33,149 bases of DNA from NCBI GenBank assembly GCA_016874775.1, contig VGTJ01000045.1:1-33149 (forward strand). Reading direction: 5' to 3'. Below, piece by piece: positions 22,527-31,068 of the stretch (positions within the stretch are counted from its first letter, which is position 1; each line of letters starts with the position of its first letter). The translations under genes and the position numbers were made by a program. The notes under the pieces were generated by a model. It was not told the DNA's origin, searched no databases, and saw only the letters and a list, made by a program, of their open reading frames with translations. The stretch comes from Deltaproteobacteria bacterium (GTDB lineage: Bacteria > Desulfobacterota > Binatia > Bin18).

Positions 22527-24680
22527 CTATCCGGCAATATCGGGAATGGCGCCGGAACTGTAGAGCCGGAGGTACGTACGATAATTTTTCAGTACTTGCC
22601 GGACGTAATTCCGTGTTTCCCGATAGCTGATCAGTTCAGCAAATTCATCAGGCGCTAAGCCGGGATAGCGCCGCAGCCAGCGATCGACGGCTTCTTCTCC
22701 TCCGTTGTATGCGGCAACGGCCAGCACAACGTTTTCGTTGTAACGATCCAGGAGTTGGCGCAAATAGGACGCCCCTGTCTGGATATTGAAAGCGGGGTCA
22801 GACAGCGGCAAGGAGCTTTCCGGTGTGATGCCGCTTACGCGTGAGGCCGTGGATGGGAGAAGTTGCATCAAGCCGTGCGCTTGGGCTGGCGATACCGCAT
22901 CTGGGTCGAAGACACTTTCCTGGCGCATAATGGAGAGGATCAGGTACGGGTCGAGCCGCTTTGTCCGAGCATGTTCACTGACGGTGCTCCAGTATGCTTG
23001 CGGATACACGTACCGCCATCGTGAACTGCCGAGCCCTTGGGCAAAGCGTAACGCGCGGTGATGTCCCTCGACCTGGGGATATTCGCGCAGGAGAAAAGAC
23101 GCGGTGGTCGTGTTCTGGGGTAAGTCGGCTCGGACGAGGTCTAGTTCTTTTTGCGCTAATCCCGGTAAGCCGAGCTGCCGTAACTCAAGGCTCTTGATGT
23201 AGTGGCTCTCAGTCGTCGAAGCCATAGGCGGGGGCGACATATCCATGTCATCGTCTACGTTTGGCAGCGACGATGGAGTCTCGCCCAAACGCTTTTCCAC
23301 CCACACCGTGTAATAGCTGTCTGGGTACCGGCGCAGGAGTTGACGGTAGGTCTCGGTGGCCTGATCGGAACGTCCCTGTTGTTCAATAGCACGAGCCTGC
23401 CAATACAGCGCACTTTCCCCTTCTGTTGTATTGGCCGCGGAGCGTGCTAACGAGGAGAAACGTGTTTCGGCAACAGCAAAATCTTTGCGCCGATACGCCA
23501 ACCATGCCTGTCGCCAGCGCCCTTCGCGAGCCAATTGGGTGCCTGGAAAAAGGGTGGCCAGGCGATCAAACGCGGCCATTGCATTCTCCTCGTCTTTCCG
23601 TTCCTGATAAATGCGACCGATGGCGTACCAGGCATCATCGGCTTGCGCGTGGCGAGGACCGGCTTGCGTTATTCGTTGGAACAGGGCAAGCGCTTCGTCA
23701 TCTTGGTTGTTGTTCCATAATAGCGTTGCTGCACGAAAGAGCGCGGTCGAGCCAGTGCTGGTAGTAGGGAAGCGGTCTGCGAGATCTCGCCAGACGCGAA
23801 TGGCGTCGGCATTCTGTCGCTGACTTTTGTAGGTTGTTGCCAATAAGGAAAGCACTTCTACTTGTTGTGAACTGGCCGGAAAATTATCGCTGAACTGTGC
23901 AGCGAGCGTTTCCACCCCTTTGCTATCGCGCTCTTTGGCACAGAGCTGCATTTCTGTCAGATAATCTTGTTCACTGCGCAATGCGAATTGTTCGGCGTCG
24001 AGCGCGCGTAACCGCTCGACCTGTTCTTTCGCAATTTTTCCGACTGGTGAACTAGGCGTTGTACGGCGGACTTCTTGATAGCGAGCATAGGCGGTCGCAC
24101 TCTCTCCCCGCCCTTCGTACGCTTGAGCGAGAACTAAGGCAGCGGTGTTCTTAATGGATGGCCGGACGTTGTGTCCGTCGCGAGCCGCCTGCGCATAACG
24201 AAGGGCACTGTCCCAATCTTTTGCCGCCACTGCGATTGAGGCAAGTTCCAGGGTTGCGTGACTGACCCAGATACTTTGTGCATATTGCTCTAGCAGACGC
24301 AAAAAGGCCGCGCGCGCCTCGTCGTTCCGTCCATCTTCACGGTTCAATACGCCGAGAAAATATAAGCTATAGTCGGCAAGGGGAGGGTAGACTTCTAACG
24401 CGCGTGAAAGAAACAGTCGGGCCCCAGGTCGGTCTTTCTCCTGCAAGAGGTGATATCCCATGCGGAACAACTCGCGGCGTTTCTCTGCCGTTTCGCCTTG
24501 CAGCAGCGTACGGTAGGTGGCTTCGAGGCTGGTCGGTTCTCCCCCTGCTTTGGGGAGGGCTCCCGGTAACGGGCGTTGCTGTTGCGGATAGCACGAATAG
24601 GAAAAAAAGATCGCCGTGCCGAAGATGAGCCCCAGCAAAAAAAGCCAGGCTTGTTGGTATCGCTGATTTACGCTGTCCAT
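22527..24680 (-). CDS. slt: Soluble lytic murein transglycosylase with TPR array
   Basis: A 717-residue periplasmic or membrane-anchored lytic transglycosylase that cleaves murein to 1,6-anhydro-muropeptides. ATG 24680 follows AGGTGGGGG and is directly before the signal/anchor QAWLFLLGLIFGTAIFFSYSC; the C at its end is a possible but imperfect lipid-attachment site. Residues about 50-480 are helical repeats of TPR/Sel1 type (YLTEMQLCAKERDSKG, AWYAIGRIYQERKDEENAMA and others). The C-terminal SLT domain has the catalytic Glu in LSIMRQESVFDPDAVSP, then HGLMQLLPSTA, YLRQLLDRYNENVVLAVAAY and NGGEEAVDRW. It is convergent with the broken GT39 gene (15 bp apart). It could feed substrate to the LdcA/Mpl recycling genes upstream. 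Confidence 0.92.
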   Translation of the reverse strand: MDSVNQRYQQAWLFLLGLIFGTAIFFSYSCYPQQQRPLPGALPKAGGEPTSLEATYRTLLQGETAEKRRELFRMGYHLLQEKDRPGARLFLSRALEVYPPLADYSLYFLGVLNREDGRNDEARAAFLRLLEQYAQSIWVSHATLELASIAVAAKDWDSALRYAQAARDGHNVRPSIKNTAALVLAQAYEGRGESATAYARYQEVRRTTPSSPVGKIAKEQVERLRALDAEQFALRSEQDYLTEMQLCAKERDSKGVETLAAQFSDNFPASSQQVEVLSLLATTYKSQRQNADAIRVWRDLADRFPTTSTGSTALFRAATLLWNNNQDDEALALFQRITQAGPRHAQADDAWYAIGRIYQERKDEENAMAAFDRLATLFPGTQLAREGRWRQAWLAYRRKDFAVAETRFSSLARSAANTTEGESALYWQARAIEQQGRSDQATETYRQLLRRYPDSYYTVWVEKRLGETPSSLPNVDDDMDMSPPPMASTTESHYIKSLELRQLGLPGLAQKELDLVRADLPQNTTTASFLLREYPQVEGHHRALRFAQGLGSSRWRYVYPQAYWSTVSEHARTKRLDPYLILSIMRQESVFDPDAVSPAQAHGLMQLLPSTASRVSGITPESSLPLSDPAFNIQTGASYLRQLLDRYNENVVLAVAAYNGGEEAVDRWLRRYPGLAPDEFAELISYRETRNYVRQVLKNYRTYLRLYSSGAIPDIAG

Positions 24681-24938
24681 CCCCCACCTGAGTTCACTTT
24701 TCTCTATCGGTGATTCTTCCGTCTCTTGTAGCACGAAAAGAAAAACCACGTCCTTTTTTCACCATATTGCGAGTCATAGCGATTGACAAGTCTGCAAAGA
24801 AGGGAGAAGGACAAAAGAGGATTGTACACGCTCTGAGATTGGCTGTTTGTGAGTGACCGTCAGGGTTTTGCTCGACATTGAGGAGTGTGTACTTTGCGAC
24901 TATGTTAAAGGGCACCAACCAAGAAAGGAAAGACGCTC

Positions 24939-26495
24939 ATGAATAGTGGAGTGTCCAGTACCGAAAGACTCTCCCTGCTGTTTGACCTTACGCGTATGTT
25001 CTCGGAGCAAATCGAGTTGGACGAACTGCTCCCCTTGGTGATGGAAAAAACGAAAGAGGCCCTACGAGCGGAGAATTGCTCGTTGTTACTTCTTGATGAA
25101 ACGCGCCAACAACTCTTCTTTCCCGTCATTAGTGATATTGATCCCGAAGTTGGAGAGCAACTGAAAGAAGTCTCGTTTCCTGCTGATCGCGGCATTGCCG
25201 GGTGGGTCGTGCAGCATGGCAAATCAACCTTGGTACCGGATGTGGGAAAGGATGAACGGTTTTATCCGGATGTTGATCGACGGATAGGGGTGCGGACCCG
25301 CGACCTGCTCTATGCTCCGTTGCGCACGCGCTATGGCGTCATTGGTGTCATTAGCTTGCGAAACAAGCTGACCGGTGTGTTCGATGTCGATGACTTGAAT
25401 TTCTTGGATGCCCTGATTGGGCCAGTCGCGATTGCGATAGAGAACGCACGGCTGTACCTGCAAGTCAAACAGTCAGAAGCGAAACTGAAACAAGAAGTGG
25501 CCACGCTGGCGCGAGAACGGGTACGGCAAGATCGCTTCCCGGAAATCGTTGGCAGTGGACCTGCAGCCACGCACTTGTTTGCCAAAATGGAAAGTGCGAT
25601 CGGTCCGTCATTTCCGGTGCTGGTCGAAGGGGAGACGGGAACCGGCAAGGAGCTGGTGGCGAGAGCGCTACATTACAACGGGCCACGCAAAGATCAACGC
25701 TTCGTCCCGGTCAATTGTGGTGCTATCCCCGAGGAGTTAGTGGAAAGCGAATTGTTTGGCCACAAGAAAGGTTCCTTTTCTGGTGCAGGCGTAGATAAAC
25801 CCGGCCTCTTTGAAGTTGCTGATGGTGGGACGATCTTTCTCGATGAAATTGGTGAGACGCCGCTGCATATTCAAGTGAAACTCTTGCGGGTGCTGCAAGA
25901 TGGGAAGATTCGTCGGCTTGGTGAAACGCACGAACGCCGGGTCGATGTCCGTCTGATCTCAGCGACGAATAAATCTCTGACAGATGAGGTCCAACAGCGC
26001 CGTTTTCGCGAGGATCTCTATTATCGTATCAATGTCTTTCCGATTGAGGTCCCTCCGCTCCGCGAGCGTCGCGAAGATGTTCCTTTGCTCGTGTCTCACT
26101 TCGTACGGAAATGTTCCATCCAACAGGAGAAGAAAGTAGACGGCATTACGAAAAAGGCGCTGGAGATGCTGTCGCTTTACTCATGGCCCGGCAATATCCG
26201 CGAACTGGAAAATGAGGTTGATCGCGCGGTGGCCCTGACGCCACAGGGGCAGCCGATTCCCGTAGAAGCCCTTTCCGACCGTCTTGTGAATCAGAAATCA
26301 CTGCGGGTGCCGTTTCCGTCCGAAGAGCTGCTATTGGAAGATGCCCGCAATGCGTTCGAAAAGGCCTATATTGAGGAGATGTTGGCAAAATACCAGGGAA
26401 ATGCGAAGCGGACCGCCGAACAACTCGGTATTACTAGACAGCATCTGCATAATTTGATCAAAAAATATGGACTACGGACGCGCGAGCGGGTGTAG
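24939..26495 (+). CDS. Sigma54-dependent activator, GAF-AAA+-Fis
   Basis: A 518-residue enhancer-binding protein. A GAF sensor spans about residues 15-170, followed by a coiled linker (KQSEAKLKQEVATLARERV). The AAA+ domain has Walker A GETGTGKE (231-238), Walker B GGTIFLDEIGE, and the Arg-finger region RFREDLYYRINVFP. The loop that contacts sigma54, normally GAFTGA, is GSFSGA here (278-283, bases 25770-25787). The Fis helix-turn-helix is NAKRTAEQLGITRQHLHNLI near the end. Activity is presumably gated by ligand or redox state through GAF rather than phosphorylation, as no receiver domain exists. The start follows AAGAAAGGAAAGACGCTC. The methyltransferase starts 48 bp downstream. No -24/-12 promoter was recognised in the window. 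Confidence 0.92.
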   Translation: MNSGVSSTERLSLLFDLTRMFSEQIELDELLPLVMEKTKEALRAENCSLLLLDETRQQLFFPVISDIDPEVGEQLKEVSFPADRGIAGWVVQHGKSTLVPDVGKDERFYPDVDRRIGVRTRDLLYAPLRTRYGVIGVISLRNKLTGVFDVDDLNFLDALIGPVAIAIENARLYLQVKQSEAKLKQEVATLARERVRQDRFPEIVGSGPAATHLFAKMESAIGPSFPVLVEGETGTGKELVARALHYNGPRKDQRFVPVNCGAIPEELVESELFGHKKGSFSGAGVDKPGLFEVADGGTIFLDEIGETPLHIQVKLLRVLQDGKIRRLGETHERRVDVRLISATNKSLTDEVQQRRFREDLYYRINVFPIEVPPLRERREDVPLLVSHFVRKCSIQQEKKVDGITKKALEMLSLYSWPGNIRELENEVDRAVALTPQGQPIPVEALSDRLVNQKSLRVPFPSEELLLEDARNAFEKAYIEEMLAKYQGNAKRTAEQLGITRQHLHNLIKKYGLRTRERV

Positions 26496-26543
26496 AAGCC
26501 AAAACCGTACGCGGAGATCCGCAACCACACGAAAGGAGTTCCT

Positions 26544-27701
26544 GTGATTTACGAACAAACCCAACACGACATGCTGCCCCAGGCGAGCCACGATGAGCGA
26601 GCACGACAGAACTTCGTGCAAAGTCTCAAAGTCCACCTTGCAACCAACGTATCTCCTGGCAACAAAGCGGTGTACGAAAAGCGAGCGAAACCGCGCTTTG
26701 AACGTGAGCACAAACGCGCGCCACAAGATCGTCACGATGTCCGTCGAGTTATGAAGGACGAACCGTACTACCAAACCTGGAGTGCGTTGCTCCGCACGAG
26801 TCAAGAGATGATGTGGGACTCTGTGGCTGCAAGTGTTGAACGCCAGCTTCCTGACCTTATTCATCGAGCCAAGGGAAATGGAAAAACCCTCGGCTCATTG
26901 ACGCTTGATCCACAACTTGTGATCCCCTCCTATCACACTGCGGTGGATATTCATTGCCAGCCCGGTGCGTATCATACAGAGACGACGACCGATGATGTCG
27001 CTGCGGGAGCGATCTACGACCGTGCGGTACACGTGTATGCTATGGGCCGTATGGGGCCGATGAATGATGACCTCGGTGCGTCACTGGCCGCCTATGTGAA
27101 ACACCAATATGCGAATTTCCATCCGCACAAAATTCTCGATATGGGCTGCTCAGTCGGGCACAGCACAGTGCCCTATGTTGATACATATCCAGAGGCTGAC
27201 GTGTACGCGGTTGAAATTGGTGCACCCATGCTGCGCTATGCCCACGCCCGTGCGGAAGCGCTTGGCAAACGCCTCCATTTCTCACAGCAGAATGCCGAGC
27301 ACACCAATTTCGCTGACGCCTCGTTCGATTTAATTGTTTCTCACATTTTGTTGCATGAAACCTCCAGTGCCGCGATTCGTAACATCGTCCGTGAATGCCA
27401 TCGTCTATTGAAGCCAGGGGGGATGATGCTGCATGTGGAAGTGCCGCAGTATCACGGCATGGAGCCGTACGACGCTTTCATCCTCGATTGGGATACGTAC
27501 AACAACAACGAACCATTCTGGGGAACGTTGCACGATATGGACCTGGTGGAGTTAGCAGCTAATGGTGGATTCGCAAAAGAGAAAATCATTCAGACCTTGA
27601 TTCCGAGCGCCTTCAGAATGGCGCGTTCACGGACTGGGTTGTTCCAAGGTGGCGATTTCGGCGGCGGTGGTGAATGGTTTGTCTTTGGAGCAGTGAAATA
27701 A
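26544..27701 (+). CDS. SAM-dependent class I methyltransferase
   Basis: A 385-residue protein whose residues 190-310 form a Rossmann methyltransferase. Motif I is ILDMGCSVGHSTV (197-209), with the acidic ribose-binding position in VYAVEIGAPMLRYA, and FADASFDLIVSHILLHET followed by LLKPGGMMLHVEVP as in methyltransferase-11 proteins. The 190-residue N-terminus (with a Lys/Arg-rich stretch and a segment around VIPSYHTAVDIHCQPG) is not recognised and may be a substrate-binding region. GTG 26544 follows AAAGGAGTT. It is co-directional with the downstream 111-residue coiled-coil gene (15 bp gap), so both are likely made from one transcript. Substrate unknown. Confidence 0.85.
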   Translation: MIYEQTQHDMLPQASHDERARQNFVQSLKVHLATNVSPGNKAVYEKRAKPRFEREHKRAPQDRHDVRRVMKDEPYYQTWSALLRTSQEMMWDSVAASVERQLPDLIHRAKGNGKTLGSLTLDPQLVIPSYHTAVDIHCQPGAYHTETTTDDVAAGAIYDRAVHVYAMGRMGPMNDDLGASLAAYVKHQYANFHPHKILDMGCSVGHSTVPYVDTYPEADVYAVEIGAPMLRYAHARAEALGKRLHFSQQNAEHTNFADASFDLIVSHILLHETSSAAIRNIVRECHRLLKPGGMMLHVEVPQYHGMEPYDAFILDWDTYNNNEPFWGTLHDMDLVELAANGGFAKEKIIQTLIPSAFRMARSRTGLFQGGDFGGGGEWFVFGAVK

Positions 27702-27716
27702 CGGAGGAGCGTCGGT

Positions 27717-28052
27717 ATGGCAACAAAAGCCAAAGGGAAGAAGCCGACGTTCTTCGCTGACCCGCAAGTCGACAAGCTCATGGCGATTGTGATGGCGCTT
27801 GCTGGCGAAGTCTCTGTGTTGCGTGAACGGCTCGATACCGTTGAGCGACTTGTGGAAACGAAAGGGCTCTTCGCTCGCCAAGAGGTCGAGACGTATCGAG
27901 CGAGCGAGTCGGTAACAGAGGAGCGTGAACAGTGGAGAAGCCAATACATTGCGCGGGTCTTGCGTGTTGTCCGCGAAGAACTGGATGCTGTCGAACGCGG
28001 AGAAGTGACTCCCGAGTCATATGAGGCCGTGGTGCAAGCGGTATCCTCGTGA
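27717..28052 (+). CDS. Small coiled-coil hypothetical protein
   Basis: A 111-residue protein starting at ATG 27717 after ACGGAGG. The N-terminus is basic (MATKAKGKKP), then KLMAIVMALAGEVSVLRERLDTVERLV forms a heptad-like amphipathic helix, and a second charged helix EREQWRSQYIARVLRVVREELD precedes a short tail. No cysteine, no signal peptide. I do not know a function; the tight linkage to the methyltransferase suggests a partner or oligomerisation factor, which is inference only. Confidence 0.75.
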   Translation: MATKAKGKKPTFFADPQVDKLMAIVMALAGEVSVLRERLDTVERLVETKGLFARQEVETYRASESVTEEREQWRSQYIARVLRVVREELDAVERGEVTPESYEAVVQAVSS

Positions 28053-28093
28053 GTTGGGACGGCAGGCAGTAAGAGACAGTGCAGGCAAATAAA

Positions 28094-28127
28094 CGTGGGG
28101 GCGTATGGCAATACGCCCCCACGCGTT
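28094..28127 (+). terminator. 13-bp perfect hairpin, possible terminator
   Basis: CGTGGGGGCGTAT / ATACGCCCCCACG with a GGCA loop, followed by CGTTTAT. The stem is very strong but the U-run is short. It lies 42 bp after the coiled-coil gene and 38 bp before the EthD gene, and its sequence style is that of dispersed GGGGCGTAT palindromes, so it may be a repeat acting as a transcript end. Confidence 0.55.
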
Positions 28128-28160
28128 TATTGTCCAACCAACCAAAAGGAGGGATTTCTC

Positions 28161-28844
28161 ATGGTCCATCTCATGTTCCTGATGCGACACAAGCCAGGCT
28201 TGAGTCGTCAGGGCTGCCAACGCCACTGGCGTGAGATTCATGCGCCACTGGCGCAACGTATTCCCGGTATTCGCCGCTACGTACAGAGTCATGTCCTTGC
28301 CGCGCCGGGTGAAGAACCACCCTATGATGGTGCTGCCGAGATTTGGGTCGACGACGAAAAAGCCGCGACCACCGTCTTCCAAAGTAAAGAGTATCTAGAA
28401 GGTGCGTACCTCGATGAACCGAATTTTGTCGACATCAAGGCGGCTTTGCGACTTCGCACGGAAGACCACCTGATACTGGCGGGTGCACCGATAGGAAAAA
28501 ATGAACGGCTGGTGAAACGGCTCTCATTCGTCAAGCGGAAACCAGGTATGAGCCCGCAGGAGTTCTTTCGCTATTGGCAAGATGTTCATGGTCCGATTGC
28601 GTGCAAGTTGCCTGGTCTGCGACGTTACTTACAATGTCACAATTTGATGTCTTCTTACGAGCAGCAAGAGCCGCGCTTCGACGGCGTGGCGCAGGTCTGG
28701 TTTTCAGATGCTGCCGCGCTTGAGAGAGCGTTTTCGTCGCAGGTGTATCTCGAAGAAGCGCGACCAGATGGTCAGAAGTTTATTGCTCCGGATGGAGTGA
28801 TGGGGCTGCTGGTCGAAGAAAATCGCGTGATTTGGTCGGAGTGA
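28161..28844 (+). CDS. Tandem EthD-domain protein
   Basis: A 228-residue protein made of two EthD/dimeric alpha-beta barrel domains. Domain one (1-110) has FLMRHKPGLSRQGCQRHWREIHAP; domain two (120-228) repeats the pattern as FVKRKPGMSPQEFFRYWQDV followed by HGP, each followed by PG(I/L)RRY and a GxAEIWVDD- or GVAQVWFSD-like strand. EthD was first described in ethyl tert-butyl ether degradation, and relatives act as cyclases or cleavage enzymes, or have no known activity. Start ATG 28161 follows AAAAGGAGG; an earlier in-frame start would lie within the hairpin. It is 28 bp from the SDR gene and probably co-transcribed. Confidence 0.87.
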   Translation: MVHLMFLMRHKPGLSRQGCQRHWREIHAPLAQRIPGIRRYVQSHVLAAPGEEPPYDGAAEIWVDDEKAATTVFQSKEYLEGAYLDEPNFVDIKAALRLRTEDHLILAGAPIGKNERLVKRLSFVKRKPGMSPQEFFRYWQDVHGPIACKLPGLRRYLQCHNLMSSYEQQEPRFDGVAQVWFSDAAALERAFSSQVYLEEARPDGQKFIAPDGVMGLLVEENRVIWSE

Positions 28845-28872
28845 TTAACACAGAAAAAAGGAGGGATCGATT

Positions 28873-29658
28873 ATGGGACGACTCGACGGAAAAGTGGCAT
28901 TCCTGACAGGAGCGGGATCCGGGATCGCTAGTGCTGCGGCGCATATCTTTACTCGCGAAGGCGCGAAAGTCGTGATTGCTGAACTCAAACCAGAACTTGG
29001 GCGGGCGAGCGAACAATCGGTGCGGGCCGCGGGAGGAGATGCGACCTTCATCGAAACCGACGTGACCAAAGAGGAGAGTGTCAAAAACGCGATTGCACAG
29101 ACAGTGAAGAAATATGGCAAACTCAATATCATCCACAACTGTGCTGGTGGTTCGATCGTTGAAGACAAACGGGTGACCGATGTCGCCATGAGCGTGTGGA
29201 ATCACACGATGTCACTCGATTTACTCGGCACGTTTCTCTGTTGCCGGTATGGCATCCCTGAAGTCGTCAAGGCTGGTGGGGGTTCGATTATCAACATGTC
29301 ATCGGTCGTCGCGTTGCGCGGGGCCTTTCCCATTCATGTGTACACCGCTGCCAAAGGTGGGGTGATTGCGTTGACCCAATCGTTAGCAGGGACATATGCA
29401 CGTGATGGGATTCGTGTGAATGCTATCTGTCCCGGTGTGGTGTTGACTGAACGGGTACGCCAGCGATTTGGTGAAAATCGTGAACAGCCGGCGACCATTC
29501 CGCAGACACAAGCGATTCAGATCGACTGGAAACAGTATCCGTTCGGAACTGGCCAGCCGGAAGATATTGCCAACGTGGCGCTGTTCCTTGCCTCTGATGA
29601 ATCGCGCATGATCACTGGTGCGACGATTCCTGCTGATGGTGGGATGTCAGCCTACTAA
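28873..29658 (+). CDS. Short-chain dehydrogenase/reductase
   Basis: A 261-residue classical SDR, an NAD(P)-dependent oxidoreductase of alcohols or ketones. The cofactor motif TGAGSGIASAAA is at the N-terminus, IHNCAGG is the NNAG equivalent with Asn-His swapped in position, the catalytic Ser is in IINMSSVVALRG, and Tyr/Lys in YTAAKGG. NAICPGVVLTERVR and ITGATIPADGGMSAY close the family pattern. The acidic residue after strand two (IAELKPE) favours NAD+. The ATG follows AAAAAAGGAGGG. It is downstream of the EthD gene and shares its direction, suggesting a joint catabolic step, with substrate unknown. Confidence 0.92.
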   Translation: MGRLDGKVAFLTGAGSGIASAAAHIFTREGAKVVIAELKPELGRASEQSVRAAGGDATFIETDVTKEESVKNAIAQTVKKYGKLNIIHNCAGGSIVEDKRVTDVAMSVWNHTMSLDLLGTFLCCRYGIPEVVKAGGGSIINMSSVVALRGAFPIHVYTAAKGGVIALTQSLAGTYARDGIRVNAICPGVVLTERVRQRFGENREQPATIPQTQAIQIDWKQYPFGTGQPEDIANVALFLASDESRMITGATIPADGGMSAY

Positions 29659-29704
29659 CGCAGACAACAGTGAGGTTGGTACACAGGTATGGTTGTCGGC
29701 TTTT

Positions 29705-29796
29705 CGTGTAGCGTGTGCGCAGCGCACGCTATGCTGCAGGTGCCTTTGTCTGCGAGACCAGCATGAGAGGATGGGGACCTTGATCCCCTGCTCATG
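29705..29796. repeat. Intergenic palindromes
   Basis: Two structures follow the SDR gene. GTAGCGTGTGCG-CA-GCGCACGCTA (29708-29731) is a near-perfect palindrome related to GTGCGCAGAGCGCACGCTAC at 2222-2241. CATGAG 29762-29767, GGGGA 29773-29777, TCCCC 29784-29788 and CTCATG 29791-29796 make a two-part stem. Neither is followed by a U-run. GCAATTTGTC then occurs twice before the lipoprotein gene. Confidence 0.5.
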
Positions 29797-29904
29797 TATG
29801 GCAATTTGTCAACGCAGCAGTCGTTGAGCGAAGCCTGACGATCAAGAGGCATATTTTTGCGAGCTGTTGCAATTTGTCGATGATGTAGAAAGTGGAACAT
29901 TGTA

Positions 29905-30351
29905 ATGACCTATCGATTCCTTACGTGGTGTGCGGTTATTATCCTCTGTCTATCGGTATTCACTGCCTGTAACCCCATACGAATGACAACTGATGCAGTC
30001 GGATTGACTGAGAAAAGCCTCGCTGGAGGCGAGAAGGTCCATCTCAAAGTACCGCCCGAACAAGCACTAAGAGTTCTCGACGAAGTAGCGGCACAGCACG
30101 GCTGGTCGATTGTCAGTGTCGGGGATCAGTTTGACATGCAAGGCCAGCGTGGAAAGTACTTTCGCATGGAGACCGTTCGCTTTATCGGCGGGCGCAAACA
30201 GATGAGCGGAGTGTTCTTTAACGAACCTGGGGGATCATACGTAATAGTGGGCAGAAACGAGGCTGGCCTGCCACCTGAGTTAGTCGAGCCATTTCTTGCC
30301 GCAGTGAATGGTCAACAGGGTAGTACGAAAGAGGAGGAGAAACAGCCGTAA
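29905..30351 (+). CDS. Hypothetical lipoprotein
   Basis: A 148-residue secreted lipoprotein. The N-terminus RFLTWCAVIILCLSVFTAC has a hydrophobic core and an imperfect lipobox (FTAC), with Cys22 as the likely lipidated residue. The mature part includes KVPPEQALRVLDEVAAQHGW and a strand-rich region GKYFRMETVRFIGGRKQMSG, then a charged C-terminal tail ending in Lys/Glu-rich sequence. I do not recognise a family. It lies alone between the SDR gene and an opposite-strand acetyltransferase. No strong ribosome binding site is present before the ATG (GTGGAACATTGTA). Confidence 0.75.
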   Translation: MTYRFLTWCAVIILCLSVFTACNPIRMTTDAVGLTEKSLAGGEKVHLKVPPEQALRVLDEVAAQHGWSIVSVGDQFDMQGQRGKYFRMETVRFIGGRKQMSGVFFNEPGGSYVIVGRNEAGLPPELVEPFLAAVNGQQGSTKEEEKQP

Positions 30352-30575
30352 GGGTCTCGGTGTTGATGTTTTCGGTTGCTAGCCTTTTGAAGGCGTTTGT
30401 GACGACTGTGGCGCGTCAGCGGTGGCGCGATTGGTTAGGAGCAGTTTTGCGGTGAGACTTTTTCCTCACTTCTTGTTGCTTCTTGTTTTGTTCTTCCCAC
30501 GTTGATCTTCGTTCTGTGTCCTCATGCTGTCCTTGGCACTTCACGTCAAAGGTAGCACGGACTCCCGTCAATGCC

Positions 30576-31031
30576 TCAAAGTGCTTTGGTCATAAAGACA
30601 CTATTGGGGTCGTCAATATAGTCCGCGAAGGGTGGACAATACTCAAAGCCAAAATTTGCGTATAAAGTGCGCGCGGGGATAAAAAACTCCATTGACCCGG
30701 TTTCGAGACTCACTCGTGCGTAGCCACGTCGCTTTGCCTCCTCAAGGAGGTGCTGTAGCATCTGTTTCGCAACGCCCTCGCGCCGATGAGAAAAAGCCGT
30801 GCGCATCGATTTAATTTCCGCATGCTGCGGGTCGAGTTCTTTGAGTGCACCGCACCCTGCTAAGATCCCTTCGTCCCAAATGGTCCAAAAGGTGATTGCA
30901 GGCTGGCGTAAGCCTTCAAGGTCTAAGGCATGGATGCTTTCTGGAGGAGAGACGCGGTGCATGTCACGCAGATGCTCGTTCAGTAGCTCCGCGACCTCCG
31001 ATCCTCGCAAATCGTCCCTGCGTATGTCCAT
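30576..31031 (-). CDS. GNAT-family N-acetyltransferase
   Basis: A 151-residue acetyl-CoA-dependent acetyltransferase. The strand pair ILAGCGALKELDPQHAEIKSM leads to MRTAFSHRREGVAKQMLQHL, where RxxGxA is the acetyl-CoA pyrophosphate loop, and ARVSLETGSMEFFIPARTLYANFGF contains the usual motif-B region. This arrangement is that of YsnE/PhnO-like small GNATs. ATG 31031 follows GGGGGCTAACA. The IS110-family element ends only about 30 bp upstream of the start, so the native promoter has probably been displaced. Substrate is unknown. Confidence 0.87.
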   Translation of the reverse strand: MDIRRDDLRGSEVAELLNEHLRDMHRVSPPESIHALDLEGLRQPAITFWTIWDEGILAGCGALKELDPQHAEIKSMRTAFSHRREGVAKQMLQHLLEEAKRRGYARVSLETGSMEFFIPARTLYANFGFEYCPPFADYIDDPNSVFMTKAL

Positions 31032-31068
31032 TGTTAGCCCCCATTTTTCCTTTTCGGCTTTCAGAGCC

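Noticed and set aside
24783-24811. TTGACA as promoter of the sigma54 activator gene
   Set aside because: The sequence 17 bp downstream is purine-rich (GAAGGA) and unlike a -10 element.
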